Source: Hyphomonadaceae bacterium ML37 (lineage in GTDB: Bacteria > Pseudomonadota > Alphaproteobacteria > Caulobacterales > Maricaulaceae). From it: DNA of 64,000 nucleotides. Both the position numbers and the translations under genes were made by a program. Of this stretch, positions 53,337 to 62,506 are shown piece after piece (within the stretch, counting starts at the first letter, position 1; the number at the start of each line of letters is the position of its first letter). Below the pieces are notes generated by a model. That model was not told where the DNA came from. It saw only the letters and a list, made by a program, of their open reading frames with translations, and did not search any database. The stretch lies in assembly GCA_027627685.1 (NCBI GenBank), contig CP091241.1, positions 1,675,191-1,739,190 of the forward strand, read 5' to 3'.

Positions 53337-54398
53337 CTACCGGAACGGCGGCGCGTAGAGCAGACCGCCTTCATTCCACTGGGCGTTCAGGCCGCGTTCG
53401 AGGCGCAGGGGCGATTGGGCGCCGAGATGCCGGGCGAACAGCTCGCCATAATGGCCGCGCGCGGTGATGGCGTTGAGGGCGAAGTCCGCGTCCAGGCCCA
53501 GCCCCTCGCCCATGGCGCCTTCAGCGCCCAGCAGGCGGCGCACCGCGGGGCTGCGGGCTGTGTCGCGCAGCTCGCGCGCATTGGCGGCGGTGACGCCGTA
53601 TTCTTCCGCCGTGATGAGGGCATGCAGCACCCAGCGTGTAGCCTCGGCAAAGCGCGGATCGCGCGCCGCCACCACCGGCCCCAACGGCTCCTTGGAGATC
53701 ACGTCCGGCAGGATCACAAAGGCGTCCGGCTCAGGCAGCCCCAGGCGCAGCCCGGCCAGCGCCGACACGTCCGCCGTGACCACGTCGCACTGCCCGGCCT
53801 CAAAAGCCTCGCGCGCGGCCAGGGGAGTCTCGGCGACAACTGGCGTAAGGTTCAGCCCGTAAGTCTCCGCAAAGTCTGTGAGATTGAGAATGCTGGTGGT
53901 CGAGGCCTGCACGCAGATACGCGCGCCGTCGAGCTCGCGCGCGCTGGCCACACCCAGATCCGCCGGCGCCAGGAAGCCCTGCCCGTCATAGTAATACGTG
54001 CCGGCGAACGTCACCGGCATCTGCGCGGCGCGCGTGAACGTCCAGCTCGTCGAGCGAAGCAGGATGTCGATCCGCCCTGCCTCCAGCGCCGACAGGCGTT
54101 CGGCGGAGGTCAGCGGCACGAAACGCGCGCGTGTGGCGTCGCCCAGAAACGCCGCTGCATAGGCGTGGCAAAGGTCAATCTCGAACCCCTGCCAGCGGCC
54201 GTCGGCATCCTGTTGGGCGAAGCCCGCCAGCCCTGTATCGACGCCGCACATCAGCACGCCGCGTTCGCGAATCTCCGCGAGGCCCGAGCCCAACGCCTCG
54301 AACTGGCTCTGGGACACGGTGAAGCCCATGGCGAAGGCCGCCGCAGCCCGCGCCAGCCGGCGCGGCGCAAACAGGTCGAACAAAGACGCTGGCGTCAT
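53337..54398 (-). CDS. Amino-acid ABC transporter substrate-binding protein, orphan
   Basis: 353 residues from the ATG beginning MTPASLFDLF; a GTG four codons earlier is possible. The periplasmic-binding-protein type 2 fold of AapJ/GltI relatives is indicated by LAEIRERGVLMCGVD, QGFEIDLCHAYAAAFLGD, and SALEAGRIDILLRSTSWTFTR (split). An N-terminal hydrophobic segment should serve as a signal peptide (about residues 12-30), though it is weak. No permease or ATPase gene is next to it. Stops three bases from the convergent cysK. Confidence 0.85.
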   Translation of the reverse strand: MTPASLFDLFAPRRLARAAAAFAMGFTVSQSQFEALGSGLAEIRERGVLMCGVDTGLAGFAQQDADGRWQGFEIDLCHAYAAAFLGDATRARFVPLTSAERLSALEAGRIDILLRSTSWTFTRAAQMPVTFAGTYYYDGQGFLAPADLGVASARELDGARICVQASTTSILNLTDFAETYGLNLTPVVAETPLAAREAFEAGQCDVVTADVSALAGLRLGLPEPDAFVILPDVISKEPLGPVVAARDPRFAEATRWVLHALITAEEYGVTAANARELRDTARSPAVRRLLGAEGAMGEGLGLDADFALNAITARGHYGELFARHLGAQSPLRLERGLNAQWNEGGLLYAPPFR

Positions 54399-54463
54399 CG
54401 CTCCAACCACCCTAAACGCTGAAAAGTCCTTGTGGTGTAACCAAAGCGAAGGCCCGCGTCGAC

Positions 54464-55606
54464 ATGAAACGCGATACCCGCCTCATTCATTCAGGCCGCT
54501 GCGCCGATGATCCCCATCTGGTGAACCCGCCGGTGCGCCGCGCCTCAACCGTTCTGGGCGAGACCGCGCAGGAACTCTACGCGCCGGCGTCGGGCAATCA
54601 TCATTACGGGCGCGGGGGTTTGAGCCCCAATGACGAGCTCAGATCAGCCATCGCCGATCTCTATGGCGCGGAGCATGTGGCGCTGGCGCCGTCAGGCCTC
54701 GCCAGCGTGGTGCTGGCCATGCGCGCGGCCATTCGGGGTCCGGGCGAGGCGCTGATCACCGATTCGGTCTACCGGCCGGTGCGCCGCTTCTGCGAGGAAG
54801 AGCTGCCACGCCTGGGCGTGACGCCGCGCTATTATGATCCGCGCATCGGCGCAGACATCGCCGGCCTGATCACGCCGTCCACCCGCATGATCGCGCTGGA
54901 AAGCCCCGGCTCGCTGACCTTCGAGGTGCAGGACATCCCCGCCATCACCCATGCCGCGCGGGCGGCGGGCGTGCCCACCGTGATCGATGACACCTGGAGT
55001 GCGGGCTGGCTGATGAACCCGCTGGCCCTGGGCGTCGACTACGCCGCCCAGGCGCTGACCAAATACGCCGGCGGCCATTCCGATTTCCTGATGGGCTCGG
55101 TGGCGGCCAAAGGCGAAGCCGCCGCGCGGCTCAAGGCGCAGGAGACGGTCAACGGACTGCACGTCTCGCCCGACGACGCCTTTTTGTGCTTGCGCGGGAT
55201 GCGCACCCTGCCCCTGCGGATCGAGCACTCGGGGGCAAGCGGACTGGAGCTGGCCCGCCGTCTCGAAGCTCATCCGCGCATCGCCCGCGTGCTGCACCCG
55301 GCCCTGCCTTCAAGCCCTGACCACACGGTGTATGCCGGCCAGTTCAACGGTCCCGCCGGCTGCTTCGCCTTCATCGTAAAAGGCGCCAGTCAGGCCGAAG
55401 GCGAAGCCATCGCTGAACGCTGCCAGCTCTTCGCCATGGGCTTTTCCTGGGGCGGATTTGAAAGCCTCATCCTCCCCTGCGACCGCCAGATCATGCGCAC
55501 GGCTGTGCCGTGGCAGGCCGACGGAGCGCTGCTGCGCCTGTCCGTTGGGCTGGAAGACGTGGAGGATTTGTGGAGCGATCTGGAGGCGGCGCTCGCGCCC
55601 GCCTAG
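54464..55606 (+). CDS. metC: Cystathionine beta-lyase
   Basis: 380 residues. Cys/Met-metabolism PLP enzyme. K200 in ALTKYAGGHSD binds PLP, D175-D176 lie in VIDDTWSAG, and the MetC-type features HYGRGGLSPNDEL and SWGGFESL are present. It cleaves cystathionine to homocysteine, pyruvate and ammonia. Near cysK, separated from it by the divergent binding-protein gene, so a small sulfur-amino-acid group. Overlaps the stop of the convergent permease by four bases. Confidence 0.92.
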   Translation: MKRDTRLIHSGRCADDPHLVNPPVRRASTVLGETAQELYAPASGNHHYGRGGLSPNDELRSAIADLYGAEHVALAPSGLASVVLAMRAAIRGPGEALITDSVYRPVRRFCEEELPRLGVTPRYYDPRIGADIAGLITPSTRMIALESPGSLTFEVQDIPAITHAARAAGVPTVIDDTWSAGWLMNPLALGVDYAAQALTKYAGGHSDFLMGSVAAKGEAAARLKAQETVNGLHVSPDDAFLCLRGMRTLPLRIEHSGASGLELARRLEAHPRIARVLHPALPSSPDHTVYAGQFNGPAGCFAFIVKGASQAEGEAIAERCQLFAMGFSWGGFESLILPCDRQIMRTAVPWQADGALLRLSVGLEDVEDLWSDLEAALAPA

Positions 55607-56778
55607 CCCTGCGCCTTCAGAATCGACACCCGCGCGGCCCGGATCGCCGGGAAGAACCCGCCCGCGGCGCCCACCACCAGAGCCAGCACCACGCCAGAGA
55701 CGATCGCGGCCGGGGTGACGGCGAAGGAGAACACGATCTGGGTGAAGCCGCCGCCCAGCGTCGAGGCCGATACACCGTCGAACACCAGATAGGTGATCCC
55801 CGCTCCGATCAGCCCGCCGATGGAGGCGAGCAGCAGCGATTCGGTCATGGTTCCGACAAAGGCGGGAAAGCCCGCAAACCCGATGGCGCGCAGGGTCGCG
55901 ATCTCGCGCGTGCGCGCATCCACTGACGCGTACATGGCGTTCCAGGCGCCCGCCAGCGCGCCCACCGCCATGATGATGGCCAGCGGCCAGCCCAGGAACA
56001 GGATGATATTCGAGGTGCCGCCCGCGGTGGACGCAAAGAACTGGCGCTCGCTGGACACGTCGGCCTCCAGACGCGGCTCGTTCTCTACATAAGCCTGCAG
56101 CTCGGCTAAAGCCTCCGGACTGGTCAGGCGCGCGCGCACGGACTGCACGGTCCCGGTGCGCTGATACAGGTTCTGGATCACGCCCAGATCGGCCCAGATC
56201 TCGGAATCGAAGACCGAACCGCCGGTGGAGAATATCCCCACCACCCGCCATTCATTGGATCCGAGCCGGATCGTCTCGCCCATCTCGAAGCCGGAAAATT
56301 CGCGCAGCACGCCCTCGCCCACCACCAGCTCATTGGACCCGGACGCAAACATGCGGCCCTCAGTGAGGGAGAAACCGTTGCGCAGCGATGGGGCATTCTC
56401 CCCCACACCACGCAGGGGCAGGTTCGCATCGGTGTCAGACGACCGCTTGCGGCCATTGGCGATGACATACAGCTCCGCCGATATGATCGGATCACCGGAC
56501 GCGTCCACGGCGATGCCGGGGCCCGCCTCGATCAGGCGCACCGCGTCGCGGCCCAGCCCGGAATTGAGCTCGGTCTGGGAATTGGCCCCGATCACCACCG
56601 CCACATCATCCGAGCCCGTGCCGTCCACCGTGGCCCGGAAGCCGTTGGCCATGGCCAGGAAGCCCAGCAGCACGCCCACCACCAGAGCCACTGACAGGAC
56701 GGTCGCCAGCGACATGCCCCAGCGCTGCGGGATGGAGCGCAGATTGATCATCGTGACGGCGCCGATCTGTCTGAGCAT
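55603..56778 (-). CDS. ABC transporter permease, FtsX/MacB-type (first of two)
   Basis: 391 residues from the ATG beginning MLRQIGAVTMINL. One N-terminal helix (ATVLSVALVVGVLLGFLAMA), a MacB periplasmic-core domain, and three C-terminal helices with the FtsX signature DARTREIATLRAIGF. It would form a heterodimer with the next permease. Such systems move lipids, lipoproteins, peptides or drugs through the envelope without transport across the inner membrane in the usual sense. It follows the second permease by four bases. Confidence 0.88.
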   Translation of the reverse strand: MLRQIGAVTMINLRSIPQRWGMSLATVLSVALVVGVLLGFLAMANGFRATVDGTGSDDVAVVIGANSQTELNSGLGRDAVRLIEAGPGIAVDASGDPIISAELYVIANGRKRSSDTDANLPLRGVGENAPSLRNGFSLTEGRMFASGSNELVVGEGVLREFSGFEMGETIRLGSNEWRVVGIFSTGGSVFDSEIWADLGVIQNLYQRTGTVQSVRARLTSPEALAELQAYVENEPRLEADVSSERQFFASTAGGTSNIILFLGWPLAIIMAVGALAGAWNAMYASVDARTREIATLRAIGFAGFPAFVGTMTESLLLASIGGLIGAGITYLVFDGVSASTLGGGFTQIVFSFAVTPAAIVSGVVLALVVGAAGGFFPAIRAARVSILKAQG

Positions 56779-56782
56779 CGCC

Positions 56783-57940
56783 CTACTCCTTCCCGAGACC
56801 GTCAACGATGTTGATCCGCATGGCGTTGATCGCCGGCATCAGGCCGGTGACAAGACCGAAGGCGATCATCAGCGCAATCGCCTGCCCCGCAATGACCCAG
56901 GTCATGCGCAGGCCCGGCAGCTGACCGGCGAGCATCGCGCCGACGCCGGCGAGCAGAATTGCAGCGAGCCCGAGCCCGATCAATCCGCCGACGAGGCTCA
57001 GGAGCACCGACTCGCTGAGCACGTGAACGAAGATGCGCGGTGGCGCGAAGCCCAGCGTCTTCATCACCGCCACCTCCTTGGTGCGCTCATTGATCGCCAT
57101 CACCATGGTCGTGCCGACAATCATCAGGATGGTGGCAAAGGCCGCGCCGATCACCAGCGTCAGAATGAGGCCGATATTGCCGAGCTGCTCCAGGAAGGCC
57201 TGGCCGAAGGCCGCCTCTGTGGACGTCTCCGTCTCCGCCGGGGAATTGGCGAACAGGGCGTCGATCTCCTGGGACACCCGGTCATTGATCGAGGGATCCC
57301 CGGTGGTCAGGATCAGCCAGCCGATCTGGTCGCGGTTAAACGCCAGTGCCTCGTTATAATAATCATAGTTTAGCAAAATATAGTTCGTCGGGACGTCCTG
57401 ATCCTGCGCGTCGAACACCACGCACAGCTCCAGATCCCAGACCTGCGAGCCGTCTTCCTTGCGCCAGATGTTTGAGTTCAGCGGGATGCGCTGGCCCTGG
57501 GTCCAGCCGTACTGGCTCAACAGGTCGGCGCCGATCGCTGCGCAATCGCGGCGCTCGAACAGGGTCGCGAGCTCGCCCTCCACCGGCTCCAGCTCGGAAT
57601 AGACCTGGAGATAGCTCTCCATGTCCACAGAGAAGGCCTGGATGAAATTGCGCGGCTCCTGATAGTACCCACCAAACCAGCTGGCGTGGGTGACGGCCTG
57701 CACGCCGTCCACCTGCGCCACGCGGCCCCAATAGGCGTAGGGCATGGTCAGGGTGAAGTTGATCGCATTGAGCGTCACCAGCCGGTCCGCCGCCGCAGTC
57801 TCGACGCCGGAATTGAGCGAGCGCGAGAAGGCGCCCAGCACGGCGAAGATCAGGAAGGCCGTCATGATCGACAGCACAAGCAGGATAGCCCGCGTCTTCT
57901 TGCGGAACAGGCTTTTGCGGATCAGCGTGGCGTCGTTCAT
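56783..57940 (-). CDS. ABC transporter permease, FtsX/MacB-type (second)
   Basis: 385 residues. An N-terminal helix (AILLVLSIMTAFLIFAVLG), a periplasmic domain of about 200 residues and three C-terminal helices with the FtsX segment INERTKEVAVMKTLGF. It differs from its neighbour, so the transporter is a heterodimer. The periplasmic part has Cys pairs at DCAAIG and LCVVFD. The ATPase gene overlaps its start by four bases. Confidence 0.88.
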   Translation of the reverse strand: MNDATLIRKSLFRKKTRAILLVLSIMTAFLIFAVLGAFSRSLNSGVETAAADRLVTLNAINFTLTMPYAYWGRVAQVDGVQAVTHASWFGGYYQEPRNFIQAFSVDMESYLQVYSELEPVEGELATLFERRDCAAIGADLLSQYGWTQGQRIPLNSNIWRKEDGSQVWDLELCVVFDAQDQDVPTNYILLNYDYYNEALAFNRDQIGWLILTTGDPSINDRVSQEIDALFANSPAETETSTEAAFGQAFLEQLGNIGLILTLVIGAAFATILMIVGTTMVMAINERTKEVAVMKTLGFAPPRIFVHVLSESVLLSLVGGLIGLGLAAILLAGVGAMLAGQLPGLRMTWVIAGQAIALMIAFGLVTGLMPAINAMRINIVDGLGKE

Positions 57941-58638
57941 GCGGGCGCGCCCGCAGCTTCGACGAACCGGCCCTTGTCCAGATGCAGTTCGCGCTTGGCG
58001 TATTTCGCCGCCGCCGGGTCGTGGGTCACCATGATGATCGTCTTGCCCAGCTCGTCATTGAGCAGCTGGAGCGTGCCCAGCACCTCGTCGGCGGTGGTGC
58101 GGTCCAGATCACCGGTCGGCTCGTCGCACAGCAGCACCTTGGGGTCGGCCACGATGGCGCGCGCGATCGCCACGCGCTGCTGCTGACCGCCCGACATCTG
58201 GCGGGGCCGGTGACCGGCGCGGTCGGCGAGCTTGACGATGTCCAGAGCGGTCTGCACCCGCCGCTTGCGCTCCTTGCCCGAGAGCTTGGTGAGCAGAAGG
58301 GGCAACTCCACATTCTGCGCCGCCGTGAGCGTGGGCATCAGATTGTAGAACTGGAAGATAAAACCGACATTCGCGGCGCGCCATTTGGCCAGCTTCGATT
58401 GGGCCATATTGTCGATGCGCGCGCCCTCGAACAATACCTCGCCCGAGCTTGGCCGGTCGATGCCGCCCAGCTGATTGAGCAGCGTGGTCTTGCCCGATCC
58501 CGACGGCCCCATGATCGCGATGAATTCGCCCTGACCGATGGTCATCGTGAGGTCGGAGAAAATGGTGATGGATTCGCGTCCGCGCGTATAGCGCTTGGCC
58601 AGATTATTCAGTTCGTAAAGACTCGTGCCGATGGCCAT
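57937..58638 (-). CDS. ABC transporter ATPase, LolD/MacB-type
   Basis: 233 residues. Walker A GPSGSGKTT (44-52), Q-loop FIFQFYNLMP, signature MSGGQQQR, Walker B VLLCDEPTGDLD and the H-loop VTHD are all intact. It belongs to the LolD/MacB/FtsE group that powers FtsX-like permeases. Coupled to the downstream permeases. The 168-base gap before it is locally less GC-rich and may hold a promoter, although the adaptor and lipoprotein genes lie on the same strand upstream. Confidence 0.93.
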   Translation of the reverse strand: MAIGTSLYELNNLAKRYTRGRESITIFSDLTMTIGQGEFIAIMGPSGSGKTTLLNQLGGIDRPSSGEVLFEGARIDNMAQSKLAKWRAANVGFIFQFYNLMPTLTAAQNVELPLLLTKLSGKERKRRVQTALDIVKLADRAGHRPRQMSGGQQQRVAIARAIVADPKVLLCDEPTGDLDRTTADEVLGTLQLLNDELGKTIIMVTHDPAAAKYAKRELHLDKGRFVEAAGAPA

Positions 58639-58806
58639 GCCCTGAATTCCTTCAAGCGTTCTTTGCGCCGTTCATATACCTGACAACTGGTGGCGACATT
58701 GTATCGCTCGTCAAACCCGTGCAAGGCACGGACGAGGCGAGTATTGCGGGCGAACCTTTGCTTTCGGCGGTGAGCCGCAGACACTGCAATGCTCCGGGAC
58801 GCGAGC

Positions 58807-59127
58807 CTAACCGAACGTGAAGCTGCCCGTGCCCCGGTTGGTGCGCACCTCCAGCCGGCTTACGGTGCCGCACAGCAGAAAAACGACCGTGTGCGAGCGG
58901 CCTGGCGCAAGGGTGACGCGGTCATAGTTGTTGCAATTGCCGTTTTCGGGGCTTCCGTTGGCGACCACGCGCTCGACTGTGAACGCAGTGTCGTCAGTGT
59001 TCGTGATGAGGATGCCGCCGCCGAGGACGCGAGTGATTTCCATTTGCGGAGCGCTACACCCAGCCAGCAAAAGAACCGGCAGGAGGACTGCGGCCCTGGC
59101 CGCCTGTCGAACCCAAGTCGCGAACAT
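58807..59127 (-). CDS. Small lipoprotein in the ABC-export locus
   Basis: 106 residues with a classic lipoprotein signal peptide ending in VLLLAGC (cysteine at about 24). The mature part is short and beta-rich, with a Cys pair in GNCNNYD and FLLCGTV. I do not recognise a family. It lies between the adaptor and the ATPase gene on the same strand, so it might be an accessory or a cargo of the exporter. A GGGGAGG ribosome-binding site precedes the ATG. Confidence 0.68.
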   Translation of the reverse strand: MFATWVRQAARAAVLLPVLLLAGCSAPQMEITRVLGGGILITNTDDTAFTVERVVANGSPENGNCNNYDRVTLAPGRSHTVVFLLCGTVSRLEVRTNRGTGSFTFG

Positions 59128-59249
59128 CGTCCCCGCCTCCCCAATGCAATCCAGACCCGACTACAACTATACCTACATCGCCAAAAACGGCGCAAGCGCC
59201 CGGGCAGGATATTCACGCGGCCGCCAGCCGTGCGGCCATCGCATCCGCG

Positions 59250-60296
59250 TCACTCCCCGTCGAGGAACGTCACCCGCGCCGCCATGTCCGGCAGGATGCG
59301 GGCATCGCGTTCCAGCAACGCCACCCGCACCTTGATCGTGGCGCGCGACCGGTCCGCCGTGGGGATGATCGCCTCCACCCGTGCCGGGATGCGCCAGTCC
59401 GGGTAGGCGTCCAGCACCGCTTCGACGGGCTGGCCCGCCGTCACGCGCTGGATCTGGCCCTCATTGACGTCCACTTCGAGTTCCAGGCTGTCCATGTCCA
59501 CGATGGTGGCGATGCCCGTACGGGTGAACCCGCCCCCGGCCGACACCGGCGACAGGATTTCGCCCACCTGGGCGTTCTTGGCGATCACCACGCCGCCAAA
59601 CGGCGCGCGCACAACATGGCGGTCAACAAAGTCTACCTGGCTCGCCAGGCGCGCGCGGGCCGCCGCCGAATCGGCGCGCGCCGCGGCGATCTGGCTGTCG
59701 AGCGAATCGCGCTGGGACTGAAGCGCGGTGATGGAGGCCTCAGTCGCATAGCCGGAGGTGACCAGCCGCTCAGCGCGCTCCAGCTGGACCTGCGCCTCGC
59801 CGCGCTGGGAACCAAGCGCGCGGGCGCGCGCCTCGGCGGCCCGGGCCTGCGCCTCGAACAGATCGAGATCCAGGCGCGCGCGGTCATCATCGAGCCGCGC
59901 GAGCACCTCGCCGTCGGCCACAATCGCGCCTTCCTCAATGAGGACCTCGCGGATGCGGCCGGTGATCTCGGCTGACACGGTCGCCTGGCGGCGCGCGGTG
60001 ACATAGCCCGACGCCACAAGGCCGGACGGCCGCGCGGCGGGGCGCGGCGCGGGCTGAGCCGCCGGCGCGGCGCCCTCGCCGCCAGACGCCTGCGCCGCGA
60101 TCTGCGGTGCAGCGGCGGGCGCCGGCTCATCGGATGAGGTGAGGAGCGGGATCAGGAACCAGGCCAGCGCCACGCCAATCGCGATCGAAACCGCAACAAT
60201 CACCCCCTGAATCACCACATTCGGCCCGGCGCTGGGCGCCTCGCCGCCCCGGTCAATGCTCAAGGATTGAAGCTGATCTCTGCGATCGTCTGCCAT
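59250..60296 (-). CDS. Membrane-fusion adaptor (MacA/HlyD type)
   Basis: 348 residues. One N-terminal helix (VIQGVIVAVSIAIGVALAWFL, split at residues 28-48), a Pro/Ala-rich linker, then a biotinyl-lipoyl half (GLVASGYVTARRQATVSAEI and its partner APFGGVVIAKNAQVGEILSP), and a long Ala/Arg-rich coiled coil between. It ends with the beta-barrel domain. It should connect the FtsX-type ABC permeases to an outer-membrane channel, which is not encoded here. First gene of this five-gene minus-strand group. Confidence 0.9.
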   Translation of the reverse strand: MADDRRDQLQSLSIDRGGEAPSAGPNVVIQGVIVAVSIAIGVALAWFLIPLLTSSDEPAPAAAPQIAAQASGGEGAAPAAQPAPRPAARPSGLVASGYVTARRQATVSAEITGRIREVLIEEGAIVADGEVLARLDDDRARLDLDLFEAQARAAEARARALGSQRGEAQVQLERAERLVTSGYATEASITALQSQRDSLDSQIAAARADSAAARARLASQVDFVDRHVVRAPFGGVVIAKNAQVGEILSPVSAGGGFTRTGIATIVDMDSLELEVDVNEGQIQRVTAGQPVEAVLDAYPDWRIPARVEAIIPTADRSRATIKVRVALLERDARILPDMAARVTFLDGE

Positions 60297-60433
60297 GGCT
60301 GCCCCTTCCCGACGTCCAGCCCATATCAGACGGCGCGGCGATGCGCAGCTAAAAACCTGTACAGACAGGCGCCGGATGCAGATGGGGTGTCGGGGGCGGC
60401 GACGCTTCCGGCCGCGACCGCGCGCGGCGTGAC

Positions 60434-60510
60434 TGGCGACCCTGGCAGGACTCGAACCTGCAACCGTCGGATTAGAAGTCCGGTGCTCTATCCAGTTGAG
60501 CTACAGGGCC
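60434..60510 (-). tRNA. tRNA-Arg (anticodon TCT)
   Basis: A 77-base gene on the minus strand that folds into a full cloverleaf: acceptor GGCCCTG pairs with CAGGGTC (one G-T), T-arm has GGTTCGAGTCC, and the anticodon loop CTTCTAA carries TCT. The CCA end is encoded. It reads AGA (and AGG). Confidence 0.95.
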
Positions 60511-60546
60511 TGGGGCGCAAGGCGGGCCGGTGACTGGCGCTAACGC

Positions 60547-60852
60547 CTAGTGCGACCAGGGCTCCTTGCGCTCATAGGCGAAATTGCCGGCATAGGTCTT
60601 GATGCGGCGCGGCGTTTCGCGCGCTTCGAACACCTGGAAGGGGATGGCGTGGCGCTTGGCGTAGGCCACGGCCTCGTCTCGGGTTTCAAAGCTGAGGCGG
60701 ATCTGGCGGCGGGTGTCGTTGGACGAGGCCCAGCCCATCAGCGGGTCCGGGCGCTTGGCCATGGACGGGATGAATTCCAGCAGCCAGTCATGGGTCTTGG
60801 CCCGGCCGGACTGCATCGCGGTTTTCGCCGGACGATAGATTTTGGCGAACAT
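60547..60852 (-). CDS. NADH dehydrogenase accessory subunit, NDUFS4-like
   Basis: 101 residues. The ETC complex I subunit conserved region (homologous to mitochondrial NDUFS4/AQDQ) is clear: AKIYRPAKTAMQSGRAKTHDW (split), WLLEFIP, DPLMGWASSNDTRRQIRL and FETRDEAVAYAKRH. It is found in alphaproteobacteria and mitochondria and stabilises the N-module of complex I. The nuo operon is not in the window. It is flanked by two tRNA genes on the same strand. Confidence 0.95.
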   Translation of the reverse strand: MFAKIYRPAKTAMQSGRAKTHDWLLEFIPSMAKRPDPLMGWASSNDTRRQIRLSFETRDEAVAYAKRHAIPFQVFEARETPRRIKTYAGNFAYERKEPWSH

Positions 60853-60894
60853 CGAGACGAACTCCCAAACGGCAACCCGCTCGCGCGGGAAAGA

Positions 60895-60971
<77 letters not shown>

Positions 60972-61027
60972 AGGCTCCGGGGTTTACGCGCGCGCGCCCG
61001 CAGGCGCAAGCGGCGCGAACGCCGGGC

Positions 61028-61711
61028 TCAGCGGTTGTCCCCGCCCTCGCCGTCATCGTCGGCGGGCTCTTCGTCCGGCTGGTCTTCACCGGGCTCATCC
61101 GCGCCCGGCTCCTCGCCTGGTTCGTCATCGCCCGGTTCGTCTGCGCCCGGCTCGCCGTCTTCGCCTTCCGGCGCCGGATCGGCCTCGGGCGCGGGCTCAG
61201 GCTGATCAGCCACGTCATTGCCGAACAGGGCGTGGCGCACAATGTCGCCGGGCGAAATGCCAAGCTCGGCCGAACGGCCCGCATTGATCTCCAGCACGCT
61301 GAGCACCGGGAAGTCCGACAGGAGCTGGCGGCGCGACATGGGCTGGGCGTGGGCAATGATCTTGGCGATGCGCCCGTCGCTGCGGATGTACAGAATGTCG
61401 AGCGGGATCAGCGTGTTCTCCATCCAGATGGAGACGATCTGCTCGCGCTGGAAATCAAACAGCATGCCGGCGTCAGGGTCGAGCGACTCGCGGTGCATCA
61501 GGCCGCGCTGGCGCGCGTCATCGCTGGCGGCGACCTCGACAGTCAACTCCACGGGGCCGTCTGCCGTGTCGATCACGACACGGTCGGGTCCGCCATACTC
61601 CACCACCGTTTCAGGCGCAGTGGGATCGGCGTGGACGCACGCGGCCGACAGCAGGAACAGCGCGGCGAACGCGCCGGCGAAGCGGGAAAAGGCGGGGGCG
61701 ATCATGTTCAT
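61028..61711 (-). CDS. DUF192 protein with acidic repeat tail
   Basis: 227 residues from the ATG beginning MNMIAPAF; an ATG two codons later is also good. A signal peptide (FAGAFAALFLLSAACVHA) leads to the periplasm; LLSAAC could be a poor lipobox. The DUF192 domain has RQRGLMHRESLDPDAGMLFDF (split at about 73-93), SIWMENTLIPLDILYI and AHAQPMS. Its function is unknown. The last 56 residues are a strongly acidic Glu/Asp/Pro/Gly repeat, which is not part of the usual family. Divergent from ppa. Confidence 0.87.
   Translation of the reverse strand: MNMIAPAFSRFAGAFAALFLLSAACVHADPTAPETVVEYGGPDRVVIDTADGPVELTVEVAASDDARQRGLMHRESLDPDAGMLFDFQREQIVSIWMENTLIPLDILYIRSDGRIAKIIAHAQPMSRRQLLSDFPVLSVLEINAGRSAELGISPGDIVRHALFGNDVADQPEPAPEADPAPEGEDGEPGADEPGDDEPGEEPGADEPGEDQPDEEPADDDGEGGDNR
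61031..61198 (-). repeat. Acidic low-complexity tail-coding repeat
   Basis: This stretch codes for the last 56 residues of the DUF192 protein. The unit GADEPG followed by DDEPGEE or EDQPDEE occurs twice, and DEPG-like words recur. The DNA shows matching imperfect tandem repeats, likely to vary in length between strains. Confidence 0.7.
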
Positions 61712-61875
61712 GGGCGGAAAGCTAGCCTCGCGCCGCGCGCGACGCAATCGGTGTTGCGCTGATGGCCCCGCCGCAAACTGCACACCTGTGCGCTGCACAA
61801 AACCGCTTGCCTGCGCCGCGCGTACAGGTTTGTTAGCGTGGAAACCGGCACGCCATATCAAGGGGGACGTCATTT

Positions 61876-62409
61876 ATGCGCATTGAGGCCATCGCCACCG
61901 GGGAAAGCCCGCCCGACGACATCAATGTGATCATCGAGGTGCCGTTCGGTGGCCAGCCGGTGAAGTACGAGCTCGACAAGAACTCGGGCACGCTCTGGGT
62001 GGACCGCTATCTGCACACGCCCATGCGCTATCCGTGCAATTACGGCTTCACGCCTCACACCCTGTCCCTGGATGGCGATCCCATCGACGTGATGGTGCTG
62101 GGCCAGACCGAGCTGGTTCCGGGCTGCGTCATGCGCGCCCGGCCTATCGGCGTGCTGGTCATGGAGGACGAGAGCGGTCAGGACGAGAAGATCCTCGCCG
62201 TGCCCCACTCCAAGCTGACCCCTCTGTATGAAGAGATGAAAACCTATACAGACGTGCACCAGGCCCAGATCGCGCGCATCACTCACTTCTTCGAGCACTA
62301 CAAGGATCTCGAACCGCGCAAATGGGTGAAGGTCCAGGGCTGGTACGGCGTGGAGCGCGCACGCGAGATGATCCTGGACTCCATCGAACGGGCCAAGACC
62401 GCAGATTGA
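61876..62409 (+). CDS. ppa: Inorganic pyrophosphatase (family I)
   Basis: 177 residues. The family I signature DGDPID (66-71) with three metal-binding aspartates is intact, along with [25 protein letters not shown] and [17 protein letters not shown]. Soluble, hexameric in bacteria; it removes pyrophosphate and so drives biosynthesis. AGGGGGA precedes the start. Divergent from the DUF192 gene over a 164-base gap. Confidence 0.97.
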   Translation: MRIEAIATGESPPDDINVIIEVPFGGQPVKYELDKNSGTLWVDRYLHTPMRYPCNYGFTPHTLSLDGDPIDVMVLGQTELVPGCVMRARPIGVLVMEDESGQDEKILAVPHSKLTPLYEEMKTYTDVHQAQIARITHFFEHYKDLEPRKWVKVQGWYGVERAREMILDSIERAKTAD

Positions 62410-62422
62410 GCAGGTCTGCCGG

Positions 62423-62443
62423 GGGCGGTGCTGAAACCCGCCC
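62423..62443. terminator. Possible hairpin after ppa
   Basis: GGGCGG and CCGCCC with a nine-base loop lie 14 bases after the ppa stop. No T-tract follows; a terminator role is only likely from position. Confidence 0.28.
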
Positions 62444-62506
62444 TCGCCTCGCTGGCGTCTGCGTGGTGTGATCACACCCGTGACAAGCGACGCGAGGAGA
62501 CGGTTG

